From the NCBI RefSeq assembly GCF_025486315.1, contig NZ_JAOOPY010000016.1:84037-148036 (forward strand): a stretch of 64,000 nucleotides of DNA, read 5' to 3'. The position numbers and the translations under genes are program-made. Of this stretch, positions 16,454 through 25,277 are shown in pieces. The stretch is from Variovorax sp. N23 (lineage in GTDB: Bacteria > Pseudomonadota > Gammaproteobacteria > Burkholderiales > Burkholderiaceae_C). Below the pieces are notes generated by a model, which worked only from the letters and a program-made list of their open reading frames with translations, had not been told where the DNA came from and searched no databases. Every line of letters starts with the position of its first letter. The first letter of the stretch is position 1.

Positions 16454-17307
16454 CCCCCGGCGCACCCGACCCGCTGCGCCCGATCGAGCCGCCGAGCGAC
16501 ATCGACATCGAGCTCAAGCTGCTGATGGAAGCGATCTTCCTGAAGTACAGCTACGACTTCCGCAACTACACCGGCGCCTCGCAGAAGCGCCGCGTGCTGT
16601 ATGCGCTGGAACAACTGCGGCTGCCGAACGTCTCGGCGCTCCAGGAGCAGGTGCTGCACGACCCCACCGTGTTCGCGCAACTGCTGCAGTTCCTGACGAT
16701 CCCGGTGAGCGAGATGTTCCGCGACCCGGGCTACTTCCTGACACTGCGCCAGCAGGTGGTGCCGGTGCTGCAGACCTACCCGTCGGTCAAGGTCTGGGTG
16801 GCGGGCTGCAGCACCGGCGAAGAAGCCTGGTCGCTGGCCATCCTGCTGCGCGAGGAGGGTCTGCTCGAGCGCACACAGATCTACGCGACCGACATCAACC
16901 CGGCATCACTCGACAAGGCACGCCAGGGCATCTTCCCGATGGACGCGGTGCGCAGCTACACCGCGAACTACCAGCGTGCCGGCGGGCGACGGGCCTTCTC
17001 CGACTACTACACCGCCGCCTACGACGCCGCGCGCTTCGACCCTGCGCTGTGCGCCAACGCGGTCTTCGCCGACCACAGCCTGGCCACCGACAGCGTCTTC
17101 GCCGAAACGCAGCTGGTGTCGTGCCGCAACGTGCTCATCTACTTCAACCGTGCGCTGCAGGACCGCGCGCTCAGGCTGTTCCACGAGTCGCTGTGCCACC
17201 GCGGCTTTCTCGGCCTGGGCGCGAAGGAGAGCATCGACTTCTCCGCCTTCGCCACCCGCTTCGACACGCTCGCGCGTGCCGAGCGCATCTACCGCAAGGT
17301 CTCGTGA
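16450..17307 (+). CDS. CheR-type protein-glutamate O-methyltransferase
   Basis: 285 residues. An N-terminal helical domain (FLKYSYDFRNYTGASQKRR...) is followed by the SAM-binding fold with VWVAGCSTGEEAWSLAILL, then YATDINPASLDKARQGIF and the LVSCRNVLIYFN motif. CheR enzymes methylate glutamates on chemoreceptors. The GTG start overlaps the kinase stop (GTGA) and has GGAG five bases upstream. No chemoreceptor, CheA or CheW is nearby, so the target may be the coiled coil of the hybrid kinase or a distant receptor; that is inference. Confidence 0.9.
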   Translation: MTPGAPDPLRPIEPPSDIDIELKLLMEAIFLKYSYDFRNYTGASQKRRVLYALEQLRLPNVSALQEQVLHDPTVFAQLLQFLTIPVSEMFRDPGYFLTLRQQVVPVLQTYPSVKVWVAGCSTGEEAWSLAILLREEGLLERTQIYATDINPASLDKARQGIFPMDAVRSYTANYQRAGGRRAFSDYYTAAYDAARFDPALCANAVFADHSLATDSVFAETQLVSCRNVLIYFNRALQDRALRLFHESLCHRGFLGLGAKESIDFSAFATRFDTLARAERIYRKVS

Positions 17308-17915
17308 CGACGACGATGCCGACCCCGCTGCGCCCGCTGCATCGGGTCGAGGCCGCCGTCATCGGCACCTCGGCGGGCGGGGTCAACGCCCTCGCCACGC
17401 TGCTGGCCGACCTGCCGGCGCCCTGGCACCTGCCGATGGTCGCCGTGATCCACCTGCCCGAACGGCGCGAGAGCCGGCTGCCCGAGGTCTTCGCCCACCG
17501 CCTGGCGATCCCGGTGCACGAGGCCCAGGACAAGGCGCCGGTGGCCGGCGGTGCGCTCTATTTCGCGCCGCCGAGCTACCACCTGTCGATCGAGCGCAGC
17601 CGCGAGTTCTCGCTCAGTTGCGAGCCGCCCGTGCTGTGGTCGCGTCCGTCGATCGACGTCCTGATGAGCTCGGCGGCCGACGCCTACGGGTCGGCCGTGG
17701 CCGGGCTGCTGCTCACGGGCGCCAACGTCGACGGCGCGCAGGGCATGCTGCAGATCCACCGTGCCGGCGGCCTGACCGCCGTGCAGGACCCGGCCGAGGC
17801 CGAGGTGGATACCATGCCCCTGGCGGCGCTCGCCCTTCACCGCCCTGATCGCATGCTGCCGCTGCATGCACTGCGGACACTCTTGATGGATTTGAATGCG
17901 CTCCATGCCGATTGA
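17304..17915 (+). CDS. CheB-type methylesterase/deamidase domain, no receiver
   Basis: 203 residues consisting only of the CheB catalytic domain: AAVIGTSAGGVNALATLL (catalytic Ser), VAVIHLPERRESRLPEVF (catalytic His) and LLLTGANVDGAQGM (catalytic Asp). Classic CheB has an N-terminal receiver that gates activity; it is missing here, so activity must be controlled another way, perhaps by the receiver protein encoded next. The GTG start overlaps the cheR stop and has AAGG upstream; an ATG at 17316 is possible. Its 3' end overlaps the next gene by 20 bases. Confidence 0.88.
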   Translation: MTTTMPTPLRPLHRVEAAVIGTSAGGVNALATLLADLPAPWHLPMVAVIHLPERRESRLPEVFAHRLAIPVHEAQDKAPVAGGALYFAPPSYHLSIERSREFSLSCEPPVLWSRPSIDVLMSSAADAYGSAVAGLLLTGANVDGAQGMLQIHRAGGLTAVQDPAEAEVDTMPLAALALHRPDRMLPLHALRTLLMDLNALHAD

Positions 17916-19110
17916 CGTCGAAAGCAAACTGCTGATCGTCGATGACCTTCCCGAGAACCTGCTGGCCCTGCAGGCGCTCATCCGCGGGCCCGCGCGCCCG
18001 GTGTTCCAGGCCGCCTCCGCCGAGCAGGCCCTGGCGCTGATGCTGGAGCACGAATTCGCACTGGCCATTCTCGACGTGCAGATGCCGGGCATGAACGGCT
18101 TCGAGCTGGCCGAACTGATGCGCGGCACCGAGCGCACGCGGCACATCCCCATCATCTTCGTGAGCGCCGCCGGCCGCGAGATGAACTACGCCTTCAAGGG
18201 TTACGAGAGCGGTGCGGTCGACTTCCTGCAGAAGCCGCTGGACCCGCATGTGGTTGCCAGCAAGGTCAACGTCTTCGTCGACCTGCACCGCCACCGCAAG
18301 GCGCTCAAGCACGAGATGGAGGCGCTGGCCGCCGCGCACCGCGAACAGGCCGCGCTGGTCGAGAAGCTGCAGGTGGTTCAGTCCGACCTGGAACGCGCGG
18401 TGCGCATGCGCGACGACTTCATGTCGATGGTGTCGCACGAGCTGCGCACGCCGCTCAACACGCTCTACCTGGAGACGCAGGTGCGCAAGCTGCACCTCGG
18501 CAAGGGCAACCTGGCCCTCTTCGCCGCGGAGAAGCTGCCGGCGATGATCGAACGCGACCAGCGCCAGATCCAGAACATGGTCCGGCTGATCGACGACCTG
18601 CTCGACGTGTCGCGCCTGCGCAGCGGCTCGCTGTCGATCCGGCCGAAGCCGGTCGACCTGGCGGCGCTGACACGGCGCGTGGTCGAGAGCCTGGTCAACC
18701 AGGCCGAGGCCGCGGGCTCGACCCTCGATGTCGAGGCGTCGCAGACCATCGATGGCGTCTGGGACGAATTCCGCATCGAGCAGGTGCTGACCAACCTGAT
18801 CACCAACGCCCTGCGCTACGGCCGCGGCAGCCCGGTCGCCGTGGCAGTGACGCGGTCGGGCGACCACGCCGTGATGACCGTGCGCGACCAGGGCATCGGC
18901 ATCGCGCCGGAAGACCATGGCCGCATCTTCGAGCAGTTCGAGCGCACCGACGACAGCCGCAAGCACGCCGCCGGCCTGGGGCTCGGGCTCTACATCACAC
19001 GCGAGATCGTCCGCGCGCACGGCGGAGAGATCATGCTGGAGAGCGCGCCGGGCGAAGGCGCCCTCTTCCGCGTCACGCTCCCGTTGCACGCCCCGCCGGA
19101 CGACGCCTGA
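17896..19110 (+). CDS. Receiver-histidine kinase hybrid (REC-HisKA-HATPase)
   Basis: 404 residues, no membrane segment, so cytoplasmic. The receiver comes first, with VDDLPENL acidic residues, acceptor Asp60 in LAILDVQMPG and KPLDP Lys. A coiled coil follows (about 130-170), then HisKA with His181 in SHELRTPLN and HATPase motifs NLITNALRYGRG, DQGIGIAPEDHG and GLGLGLYI. Receiver-first kinases usually act as relay nodes: phosphate arriving on the receiver adjusts kinase output. It overlaps the cheB gene and ends the operon. ATG 17905 is an alternative start. Confidence 0.92.
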   Translation: MRSMPIDVESKLLIVDDLPENLLALQALIRGPARPVFQAASAEQALALMLEHEFALAILDVQMPGMNGFELAELMRGTERTRHIPIIFVSAAGREMNYAFKGYESGAVDFLQKPLDPHVVASKVNVFVDLHRHRKALKHEMEALAAAHREQAALVEKLQVVQSDLERAVRMRDDFMSMVSHELRTPLNTLYLETQVRKLHLGKGNLALFAAEKLPAMIERDQRQIQNMVRLIDDLLDVSRLRSGSLSIRPKPVDLAALTRRVVESLVNQAEAAGSTLDVEASQTIDGVWDEFRIEQVLTNLITNALRYGRGSPVAVAVTRSGDHAVMTVRDQGIGIAPEDHGRIFEQFERTDDSRKHAAGLGLGLYITREIVRAHGGEIMLESAPGEGALFRVTLPLHAPPDDA

Positions 19111-19224
19111 GCCGCGCCCGCCCTCGGCCCCGGCCCCGGCCCCGGCAGGTCTTGACGGGCATGAGAAAATGTCGGGTTGCCTCCCGGACTACACCGGGCC
19201 ACCGTACTTTTCAAGGATCTCCCC

Positions 19225-20329
19225 ATGGACGCAGAACACATCAACCAAATCGGCGCTTTGCTGGCAGACCTGAGCGCCCGCACCCTCGAGTTACGGGGGT
19301 ATCTTTGACTACGATGCCAAAGCCGAACGTCTGAGGACGGTCAACGCATCGCTCGAAGACCCCAACGTCTGGAACGATCCGAAGAAGGCCCAGGAACTGG
19401 GCCGCGAGAAGAAGTCGCTCGACGACGTGGTCGTCACGCTCGACCGGCTTACCAGCGGCCTGTCGGACAACACCGAGCTTTTCGAGATGTCGAAGGCCGA
19501 CGGCGACATGGACGGCCTCCAGGCCATCGCCGATGACGCCGCCCTGCTCGAAGCCGACATCAAGCAGCTCGAGTTCCGCCGGATGTTCAACAACCCGGCC
19601 GACCCGCTCAACGCCTTCGTCGACATCCAGGCCGGCGCCGGCGGCACCGAGGCCTGCGACTGGGCCAGCATGCTGCTGCGCCAGTACCTGAAGTACGCCG
19701 AACGCAAGGGCTTCAAGACCCAGATCGAGGACGAGACGCCGGGCGACACCGCCGGCATCAAGGGCGCGACCATCAAGGTCGAGGGCGACTACGCCTTCGG
19801 CCTGTTGCGCACCGAGACCGGCGTGCACCGCCTGGTGCGCAAGTCGCCCTTCGACTCGTCGGGCGGGCGCCACACCAGCTTCGCGTCGATCTTCGTCTAC
19901 CCGGAAATCGACGACTCGATCGAGATCGACATCAACCCCGCGGACGTGCGCACCGACACCTTCCGCGCCTCGGGGGCGGGCGGCCAGCACATCAACAAGA
20001 CCGACTCGGCCGTGCGCCTGACGCACATCCCGACCGGCATCGTGGTGCAGTGCCAGGACGGCCGCAGCCAGCACAGCAACCGCGACGTGGCGTGGAAGCG
20101 CCTGCGCTCGCGCCTGTACGACTTCGAGATGCGCAAGCGCCAGGAAGAGCAGCAGAAGCTCGAGGACAGCAAGACCGACGTGGGCTGGGGCCACCAGATC
20201 CGCAGCTACGTGCTGGACAACAGCCGCATCAAGGACCTGCGCACCAACGTCGAAGTGTCGGCGACGCAGAAGGTGCTGGATGGCGATCTCGATGTGTTCA
20301 TCGAAGCGTCCTTGAAGCAAGGCGTCTGA
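19225..20329 (+). CDS. prfB: Peptide chain release factor 2, with programmed +1 frameshift
   Basis: RF2 recognises UGA/UAA and triggers peptide release. Translation starts at ATG 19225 and meets an in-frame TGA at 19306-19308 after 27 codons. A +1 shift at CTT-TGA continues through 340 more residues for about 367 in total. Downstream are the RF2 discriminator SPF (KSPFDSSGG) and the catalytic GGQ in ASGAGGQHINKTDS. A frame started only at ATG 19427 would lose the N-terminal domain. The HAD gene overlaps its stop (TGATG). Confidence 0.96.
19294..19309 (+). other. prfB programmed +1 frameshift site
   Basis: CGGGGGTATCTTTGAC matches the classic RF2 site: an internal Shine-Dalgarno-like G run three bases before the slippery CTT, then the UGA stop and C. 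Low RF2 lets the ribosome shift forward one base and make more RF2, so the gene senses its own product. Confidence 0.95.
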
Positions 20330-21006
20330 TGGCCCGCACCGACGCGCTCATCTTCGACATGGACGGCACCATGGTCGACTCCATGCCCTGGCACGCCAAG
20401 GCCTGGGTGGAGTTCGCGCGGCGCCGGGGCATGACGCTGGACGTGGCCGACCTGATGCGCCGCACCACCGGCCGCAATGCCTTCGAGTGCGCCTGCGAAC
20501 TGATGGCGCGCGAGGTGACCGAGGCCGAGAGCGCGGCGATCACCCACGAGAAGGAGTCGATCTACCGCGCGCTGTTCGGCGCCGTGTTCGCCGAGGTCGC
20601 GGGCTTCGGCGCCTTCGCACGATCGGCGGCGGCGCGCGGCCTGAAGGTTGCCGTCGGCACCGCCGGCGACCGCCACAACATCGCCTTCGTGATGGAGCGC
20701 CTCCGCATGGACCCGCTGCCGCTGGCCATCGTCGGCGGCGACGAAGGCTTCGCCGGCAAGCCGACACCGGCCATCTTCCTCGAGGCGGCACGCCGCATCG
20801 GCGTCGCGCCCGAACACTGCATCGTGTTCGAGGACGCCCCCTTCGGCATCGAAGCCGCCCGCCGCGGCGGCATGCGCGCCGTGGCCGTGTGCACCACCCA
20901 CAGCGCCGCCGAACTGGCCGGCCCGCACGTGATCGCCGCCGTGCGCGACTACGACGAACTCGCCCAATCGAATTTTCTGGAGACCCTCGATGCTGCAACT
21001 GCGTGA
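20329..21006 (+). CDS. HAD superfamily hydrolase (beta-phosphoglucomutase-like)
   Basis: 225 residues. HAD motif I is LIFDMDGTMVDS (nucleophile Asp11 and acid Asp13). The helical cap follows, with RTTGRNAFECACELM; motif II region KVAVGTAGDRHN; motif III Lys in EGFAGKPTPAIFLEAARRIG; motif IV CIVFEDAPFGIEAARRGGM. This arrangement is that of phosphatases/mutases of the PGM-like subfamily acting on small sugar phosphates. The ATG overlaps the prfB stop, and the gene end overlaps pepN by 17 bases. Confidence 0.88.
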   Translation: MARTDALIFDMDGTMVDSMPWHAKAWVEFARRRGMTLDVADLMRRTTGRNAFECACELMAREVTEAESAAITHEKESIYRALFGAVFAEVAGFGAFARSAAARGLKVAVGTAGDRHNIAFVMERLRMDPLPLAIVGGDEGFAGKPTPAIFLEAARRIGVAPEHCIVFEDAPFGIEAARRGGMRAVAVCTTHSAAELAGPHVIAAVRDYDELAQSNFLETLDAATA

Positions 21007-23683
21007 TGGACAAGGACAGCCGCTGGCGATCCGCCGCGAAGACTATGTCGCCCCCGCCTGGTGGATCGACACCGTCGACCTGACCTTCGACCTCGACCCC
21101 GCCAAGACCCGCGTGCTCAACCGCATGCGGCTGCGCCGCAACCCGGACAGCGTCGGCGGCCCGCTGCGCCTGGACGGCGACGAACTGAACCTGGCGCGCG
21201 TGCTGGTCGACGGCCAGGGCGCCTCGTTCCGCATGGAAGCCGACCAGCTGGTGATCGACAACCTGCCCGAGAGCTTCGAGCTGGAGATCTTCACCACCTG
21301 CTGCCCGGCGAAGAACACCAAGCTCATGGGCCTGTTCGTGAGCGAGAACACCTTCTTCACGCAGTGCGAGGCCGAAGGCTTCCGCCGCATCACGTATTTC
21401 CTCGACCGTCCGGACGTGATGGCGAGCTACACCGTGACGCTGCGTGCCGACAAGGCCGCCTACCCGGTGCTGCTGTCGAACGGCAACCTGGTCGACAGCG
21501 GCGACCTGCCCGAGGGCCGCCACTTCGCGAAATGGGTCGACCCCTTCCGCAAGCCGAGCTACCTGTTCGCGCTGGTCGCGGGCAAGCTGGTGGCGCGCGA
21601 GCAGCGCATCCGCACGCGCGCCGGCCGCGACCACCTGCTGCAGGTGTACGTGCGCGCCGGCGACCTCGACAAGACCGAGCACGCGATGAACTCGCTGATC
21701 AACTCGGTGCTGTGGGACGAGACGCGCTTCGGCCTGCCGCTGGACCTGGACCGCTTCATGATCGTCGCCACCAGCGACTTCAACATGGGCGCGATGGAGA
21801 ACAAGGGCCTGAACATCTTCAACACGAAGTACGTTCTGGCCAACCAGGCGACCGCCACCGACGCCGACTACGGCAACATCGAGAGCGTGGTCGGCCACGA
21901 GTACTTCCACAACTGGTCGGGCGACCGCGTGACCTGCCGCGACTGGTTCCAGCTCTCGCTCAAGGAAGGCCTCACCGTCTTCCGCGACCAGGAGTTCAGC
22001 ATGGACCTGTGCGCCGATGCCTCGGCGCGCGCGGTCAAGCGCATCGAGGACGTGCGCGTGCTGCGCACCGCCCAGTTCCCCGAAGACGCGGGCCCGATGG
22101 CCCACCCGGTGCGGCCCGACAGCTACATCGAGATCAGCAACTTCTACACCGTCACCATCTACGAGAAGGGGGCGGAGGTGGTGCGCATGATGCAGACGCT
22201 GGTCGGCCGCAAGGGCTTCGAGGCCGGCATCTCGCTGTACTTCAAGCGCCACGATGGCCAGGCCGTGACCTGCGACGACTTCGCGCAGGCCATCGCCGAT
22301 GCCAACCTCGACTCCGACCTGTCGCGCCTGCTGCCGCAGTTCAAGCGCTGGTACAGCCAGGCCGGCACGCCGCGCCTGGCGGCGCGCGGCCAGTACGACG
22401 CCGACACGCGCACCTACACGCTGCGCTTCGAGCAGACCTGCGCCCCCACGCCGGGCCAGCCGCTCAAGCTGCCCTTCGTCATTCCGGTGAACCTGGGCCT
22501 GCTCGACGCCAGCGGCCGCGAACTCGCGCTGCAGCTCGACGGCGAAGCCGACGTGGCGCGCGGCACGCGCACCCTGGTGCTGACCGAATCGGCGCAGCAG
22601 TTCACTTTCGTCGGCATCGACGCCGAGCCGGTACCGTCGATCCTGCGGGGCTTCAGTGCGCCGGTGATCCTCGACTTCGACTACAGCGACGCCCAACTGC
22701 TCACGCTGCTGGCGAACGACCTCGACCCCTTCAACCGCTGGGAAGCCGGCCAGCGGCTGGCCCTGCGCAGCGCCCTGAAGGCCATCGACGAGAGTGCCAC
22801 GCCGGAGGCCCCCGTGCTCGACGCCGCCTACATCGATGCCATGGCGGCCGTGCTGCGCGACCCTAAACTCGACGCCGCCTTCAAGGAGCTGGTGCTCACG
22901 CTGCCGTCGGAAACCTACATCGCCGAGCAACTGCCGGTGGTCGACCCGCAGCGCATCCATGCGGTGCGCGAGGCCATGCGCGCGCAGCTGGCCACCGCCC
23001 TCTTCGCCCAGTGGGAAACCGCGTACGAAGACCACCAGGACACCGGCGCCTACACGCCCGACGCCCGCTCGGCCGGCCGCCGCGCCCTCGCAGGCATGGC
23101 GCTCACGCACCTGTGCCTGGCGGCCCGCGCATCGGGTGACGCCGTGTGGCCGGGCAAGACGCTGCAGCGCTTCAAGGACGCCGGCAACATGACCGACCGC
23201 TTCAACGCACTGTCGGCCCTGGTGTCCTCGGGCCATTCGCTGGCGGCACCGGCGCTGGCGCGCTTCCACGCGATCTTCAAGGACGAGGCGCTGGTCATCG
23301 ACAAGTGGTTCTCGCTGCAGGCCGGCTCGCCGGACCGCGGCGGCGACGTGTTGCCGCTGGTCAGGCAGCTCATGAAGCACCCGGACTTCTCGCTCAAGAA
23401 CCCGAACCGCGCGCGCAGCGTGATCTTCAGCTACTGCAGCGCCAACCCCGGCGCCTTCCACCGCCCCGATGCGGCCGGCTACGTGTTCTGGTCCGAGCGC
23501 GTGTGCGAGCTCGACGCCATCAACCCGCAGGTGGCCGCCCGCCTGGCCCGCTCGCTCGACCGCTGGAGCAAACTGGCCGAACCCTACCGCAGCGCCGCGC
23601 GCGAAGCCATCGCGCGCGTGGCCGCCAAACCCGACCTCAGCAAGGACACCCAGGAAGTGGTGAACCGCGCACTGGCCGACTGA
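20990..23683 (+). CDS. pepN: Aminopeptidase N (M1 family)
   Basis: 897 residues, close to the E. coli PepN length. The exopeptidase motif GAMEN is at residues 267-271 and the zinc site HEYFH at 303-307, with the third ligand Glu downstream in SLKEGLTVFRDQEF. Cleaves N-terminal residues from peptides in the cytoplasm. The long helical C-terminal domain (TDRFNALSAL...) is intact. No signal peptide. It lies between the HAD gene, which it overlaps, and fbp, 14 bases on. Confidence 0.97.
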   Translation: MLQLRDGQGQPLAIRREDYVAPAWWIDTVDLTFDLDPAKTRVLNRMRLRRNPDSVGGPLRLDGDELNLARVLVDGQGASFRMEADQLVIDNLPESFELEIFTTCCPAKNTKLMGLFVSENTFFTQCEAEGFRRITYFLDRPDVMASYTVTLRADKAAYPVLLSNGNLVDSGDLPEGRHFAKWVDPFRKPSYLFALVAGKLVAREQRIRTRAGRDHLLQVYVRAGDLDKTEHAMNSLINSVLWDETRFGLPLDLDRFMIVATSDFNMGAMENKGLNIFNTKYVLANQATATDADYGNIESVVGHEYFHNWSGDRVTCRDWFQLSLKEGLTVFRDQEFSMDLCADASARAVKRIEDVRVLRTAQFPEDAGPMAHPVRPDSYIEISNFYTVTIYEKGAEVVRMMQTLVGRKGFEAGISLYFKRHDGQAVTCDDFAQAIADANLDSDLSRLLPQFKRWYSQAGTPRLAARGQYDADTRTYTLRFEQTCAPTPGQPLKLPFVIPVNLGLLDASGRELALQLDGEADVARGTRTLVLTESAQQFTFVGIDAEPVPSILRGFSAPVILDFDYSDAQLLTLLANDLDPFNRWEAGQRLALRSALKAIDESATPEAPVLDAAYIDAMAAVLRDPKLDAAFKELVLTLPSETYIAEQLPVVDPQRIHAVREAMRAQLATALFAQWETAYEDHQDTGAYTPDARSAGRRALAGMALTHLCLAARASGDAVWPGKTLQRFKDAGNMTDRFNALSALVSSGHSLAAPALARFHAIFKDEALVIDKWFSLQAGSPDRGGDVLPLVRQLMKHPDFSLKNPNRARSVIFSYCSANPGAFHRPDAAGYVFWSERVCELDAINPQVAARLARSLDRWSKLAEPYRSAAREAIARVAAKPDLSKDTQEVVNRALAD

Positions 23684-23697
23684 TCGAGAGGACCCCC

Positions 23698-24708
23698 ATG
23701 TCACAACAGAAGATCTCACTCACCCGCTACCTCGTCGAGCAACAGCGCGCCGATGGCCACATCCCCGGCCAATTGCGGCTGCTGCTCGAAGTGGTGGCAC
23801 GCGCCTGCAAGCGCATCAGCCAGGCCGTGAACAAGGGCGACCTCGGCGACGTGCTCGGTTCCGCCGAGAGCGAGAACGTCCAGGGCGAAGTCCAGAAGAA
23901 GCTGGACATCATCGCCAACGAAGTGCTGATCGAGGCCAACGAATGGGGCGGCCACCTCGCCGCCATGGCCAGCGAAGAAATGGACAGCATCTACGTGGTG
24001 CCCAACCGCTACCCGCAGGGCGAATACCTGCTGCTGTTCGACCCGCTCGACGGCTCCAGCAACATCGACGTCAACGTGAGCATCGGCACAATCTTCAGCG
24101 TGCTGAAGAAGCCCGAAGGCCACCCCGGCGTGCAGGAAGCCGACTTCCTGCAGGCCGGCGCCAAGCAGGTGGCCGCCGGCTACTGCATCTACGGCCCGCA
24201 GACCACGCTGGTGCTGACCGTGGGCGATGGCGTCGCGATGTTCACGCTCGACCGCGAGCAGGGTTCGTTCGTGCTGACCAAGGAAAACATCCAGATCCCG
24301 GCCGACACCAAGGAATTCGCGATCAACATGAGCAACATGCGGCACTGGGATGCGCCGGTGAAGCGCTACATCGACGAATGCCTGGCCGGCAGCGAAGGCC
24401 CGCGCGGCAAGGACTTCAACATGCGCTGGATCGCCAGCATGGTGACCGACGTGCACCGCATCCTCATGCGCGGCGGCATCTTCCTGTACCCCTGGGACAA
24501 GCGCGAGCCGGGCAAGCCCGGCAAGCTGCGCCTGATGTACGAGGCCAACCCCATGAGCTGGCTGGTCGAACAGGCCGGCGGCATGGCCACCAACGGCCGC
24601 GAACGCATCCTCGACATCGAGCCGGGCAAGTTGCACGAACGCGTCAGTGTGATGCTCGGATCAAAAAATGAGGTCGAGCGCGTGACGCGCTACCACGACC
24701 CGCTATAA
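23698..24708 (+). CDS. fbp: Fructose-1,6-bisphosphatase class I
   Basis: Gluconeogenic/Calvin-type hydrolysis of fructose-1,6-bisphosphate to fructose-6-phosphate. 336 residues. The metal and substrate motifs are LLLFDPLDGSSNIDVNVSIGTIFSV near residue 112-135, MRWIASMVTDVHRIL, and GGIFLYPWDKREPGKPGKLRLMYEANPMSWLVEQAGG. A GAGAGGA box precedes the ATG. The TAA stop lies inside the -10 box of the tRNA-Thr promoter (TATAAT), an economical arrangement. Confidence 0.96.
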   Translation: MSQQKISLTRYLVEQQRADGHIPGQLRLLLEVVARACKRISQAVNKGDLGDVLGSAESENVQGEVQKKLDIIANEVLIEANEWGGHLAAMASEEMDSIYVVPNRYPQGEYLLLFDPLDGSSNIDVNVSIGTIFSVLKKPEGHPGVQEADFLQAGAKQVAAGYCIYGPQTTLVLTVGDGVAMFTLDREQGSFVLTKENIQIPADTKEFAINMSNMRHWDAPVKRYIDECLAGSEGPRGKDFNMRWIASMVTDVHRILMRGGIFLYPWDKREPGKPGKLRLMYEANPMSWLVEQAGGMATNGRERILDIEPGKLHERVSVMLGSKNEVERVTRYHDPL

Positions 24709-24709
24709 T
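24682..24709 (+). promoter_or_regulatory. tRNA-Thr promoter
   Basis: GTGACG, 16 bases, then a consensus TATAAT whose TAA is also the fbp stop codon. Transcription would start about four bases before the tRNA. The -10 is perfect; the -35 matches TTGACA at four of six positions. Confidence 0.7.
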
Positions 24710-24719
24710 CGCAGGCTTC

Positions 24720-24795
24720 GCCGGTGTAGCTCAGTCGGTAGAGCAGCTCATTCGTAATGAGAAGGTCGGGTGTTCGATTCATCTCTCCGGCACCA
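24720..24795 (+). tRNA. tRNA-Thr (anticodon CGT)
   Basis: 76 bases with encoded CCA. D arm GCTCAGTCGGTAGAGC, anticodon stem CTCAT/ATGAG with loop carrying CGT at 24753-24755, and T arm GTTCGATTC are all visible. The acceptor stem pairs GCCGGTG with CTCCGGC except for a T-T mismatch at the sixth pair. CGT reads the ACG Thr codon. Confidence 0.96.
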
Positions 24796-24810
24796 ATCGC
24801 AGTCAGAAAA

Positions 24811-24840
24811 GCCCGCTATCCAAAAGATAGCGGGCTTTTT
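24811..24840 (+). terminator. Intrinsic terminator after tRNA-Thr
   Basis: GCCCGCTATC and GATAGCGGGC form a perfect 10-bp stem around the loop CAAAA, followed by TTTTT. A textbook intrinsic terminator 15 bases after the tRNA. Confidence 0.95.
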
Positions 24841-24905
24841 CCTTTTTTGGCCTTGCATAGCCTTCTGCGCAACTCATGGCCTGGCGGCATCACGCCCGCA
24901 TGATC

Positions 24906-24983
24906 ATCTGTGGCACAGATCATGGTGTAGCGAAACACCCACGCCCCGAACCTGATGACAAACGGCACACACCGAGCTAGACT
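24906..24983 (+). promoter_or_regulatory. Operator-like palindrome and promoter of the BrnT-like toxin-antitoxin pair
   Basis: ATCTGTG-G-CACAGAT (24906-24920) is a perfect 7-bp inverted repeat. Downstream, ATGACA (24955) and TAGACT (24978) are spaced by 17 bases, a good sigma-70 arrangement. The predicted start falls on the toxin ATG at 24990, so the mRNA may be leaderless. The palindrome is a candidate autoregulatory site for the antitoxin. Confidence 0.5.
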
Positions 24984-24989
24984 GGCCGC

Positions 24990-25277
24990 ATGAAGACGTT
25001 TCGATGGGGTCCAGAGAAGAACGAGCGTCTGGTGCTCGAACGTGGAATCTCATTCGAGCAGATGGTTGTCGCGATCGAGGCTGGTGGGCTACTGGATGTT
25101 CTTGCCCACCCCAACCCGGGCAAGTATCCGAATCAGAAAGTGCTGGTCGTGGCCTGCGATGGATATGCGTACTTGGTGCCGTTCATCGAGCAAGAAGATC
25201 ACTTCTTTCTCAAAACCGTCATCCCGAGCCGGAAGGCAACGCGCGATTACATGAACCAAGGTGAAGACGATGCCTAA
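24990..25277 (+). CDS. BrnT-like toxin of a type II toxin-antitoxin pair
   Basis: 95 residues: FRWGPEKNERLVLERGISFEQM at the start resembles the WD..K...N..K.G..F segment of BrnT-family toxins, and the end FLKTVIPSRKATRDYMNQ is typical of the group. BrnT proteins are small RNases of the RelE-like fold. The next gene, an RHH/CopG-like antitoxin, overlaps its 3' end by eight bases. Toxin-first order is the rule for brnTA. Assignment to BrnT rests on motif resemblance and the partner; a related unnamed family is possible. Base composition is less GC-rich than neighbours, suggesting acquisition. Confidence 0.75.
   Translation: MKTFRWGPEKNERLVLERGISFEQMVVAIEAGGLLDVLAHPNPGKYPNQKVLVVACDGYAYLVPFIEQEDHFFLKTVIPSRKATRDYMNQGEDDA

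Noticed and set aside
13106..16465. Open frame of 1119 codons on the minus strand opposite the hybrid kinase
   Set aside because: Low-complexity His/Arg/Gln/Ala-rich translation with no domain, exactly antisense to a strong gene; a GC-bias shadow.
19125..19146. CGGCCC repeats before prfB as a regulatory element
   Set aside because: Short simple-sequence GC run with no symmetry or spacing evidence.
20540..23719. Open frame of 1059 codons antisense to pepN and the HAD gene
   Set aside because: Composition typical of antisense frames in high-GC DNA; pepN on the plus strand has intact catalytic motifs.
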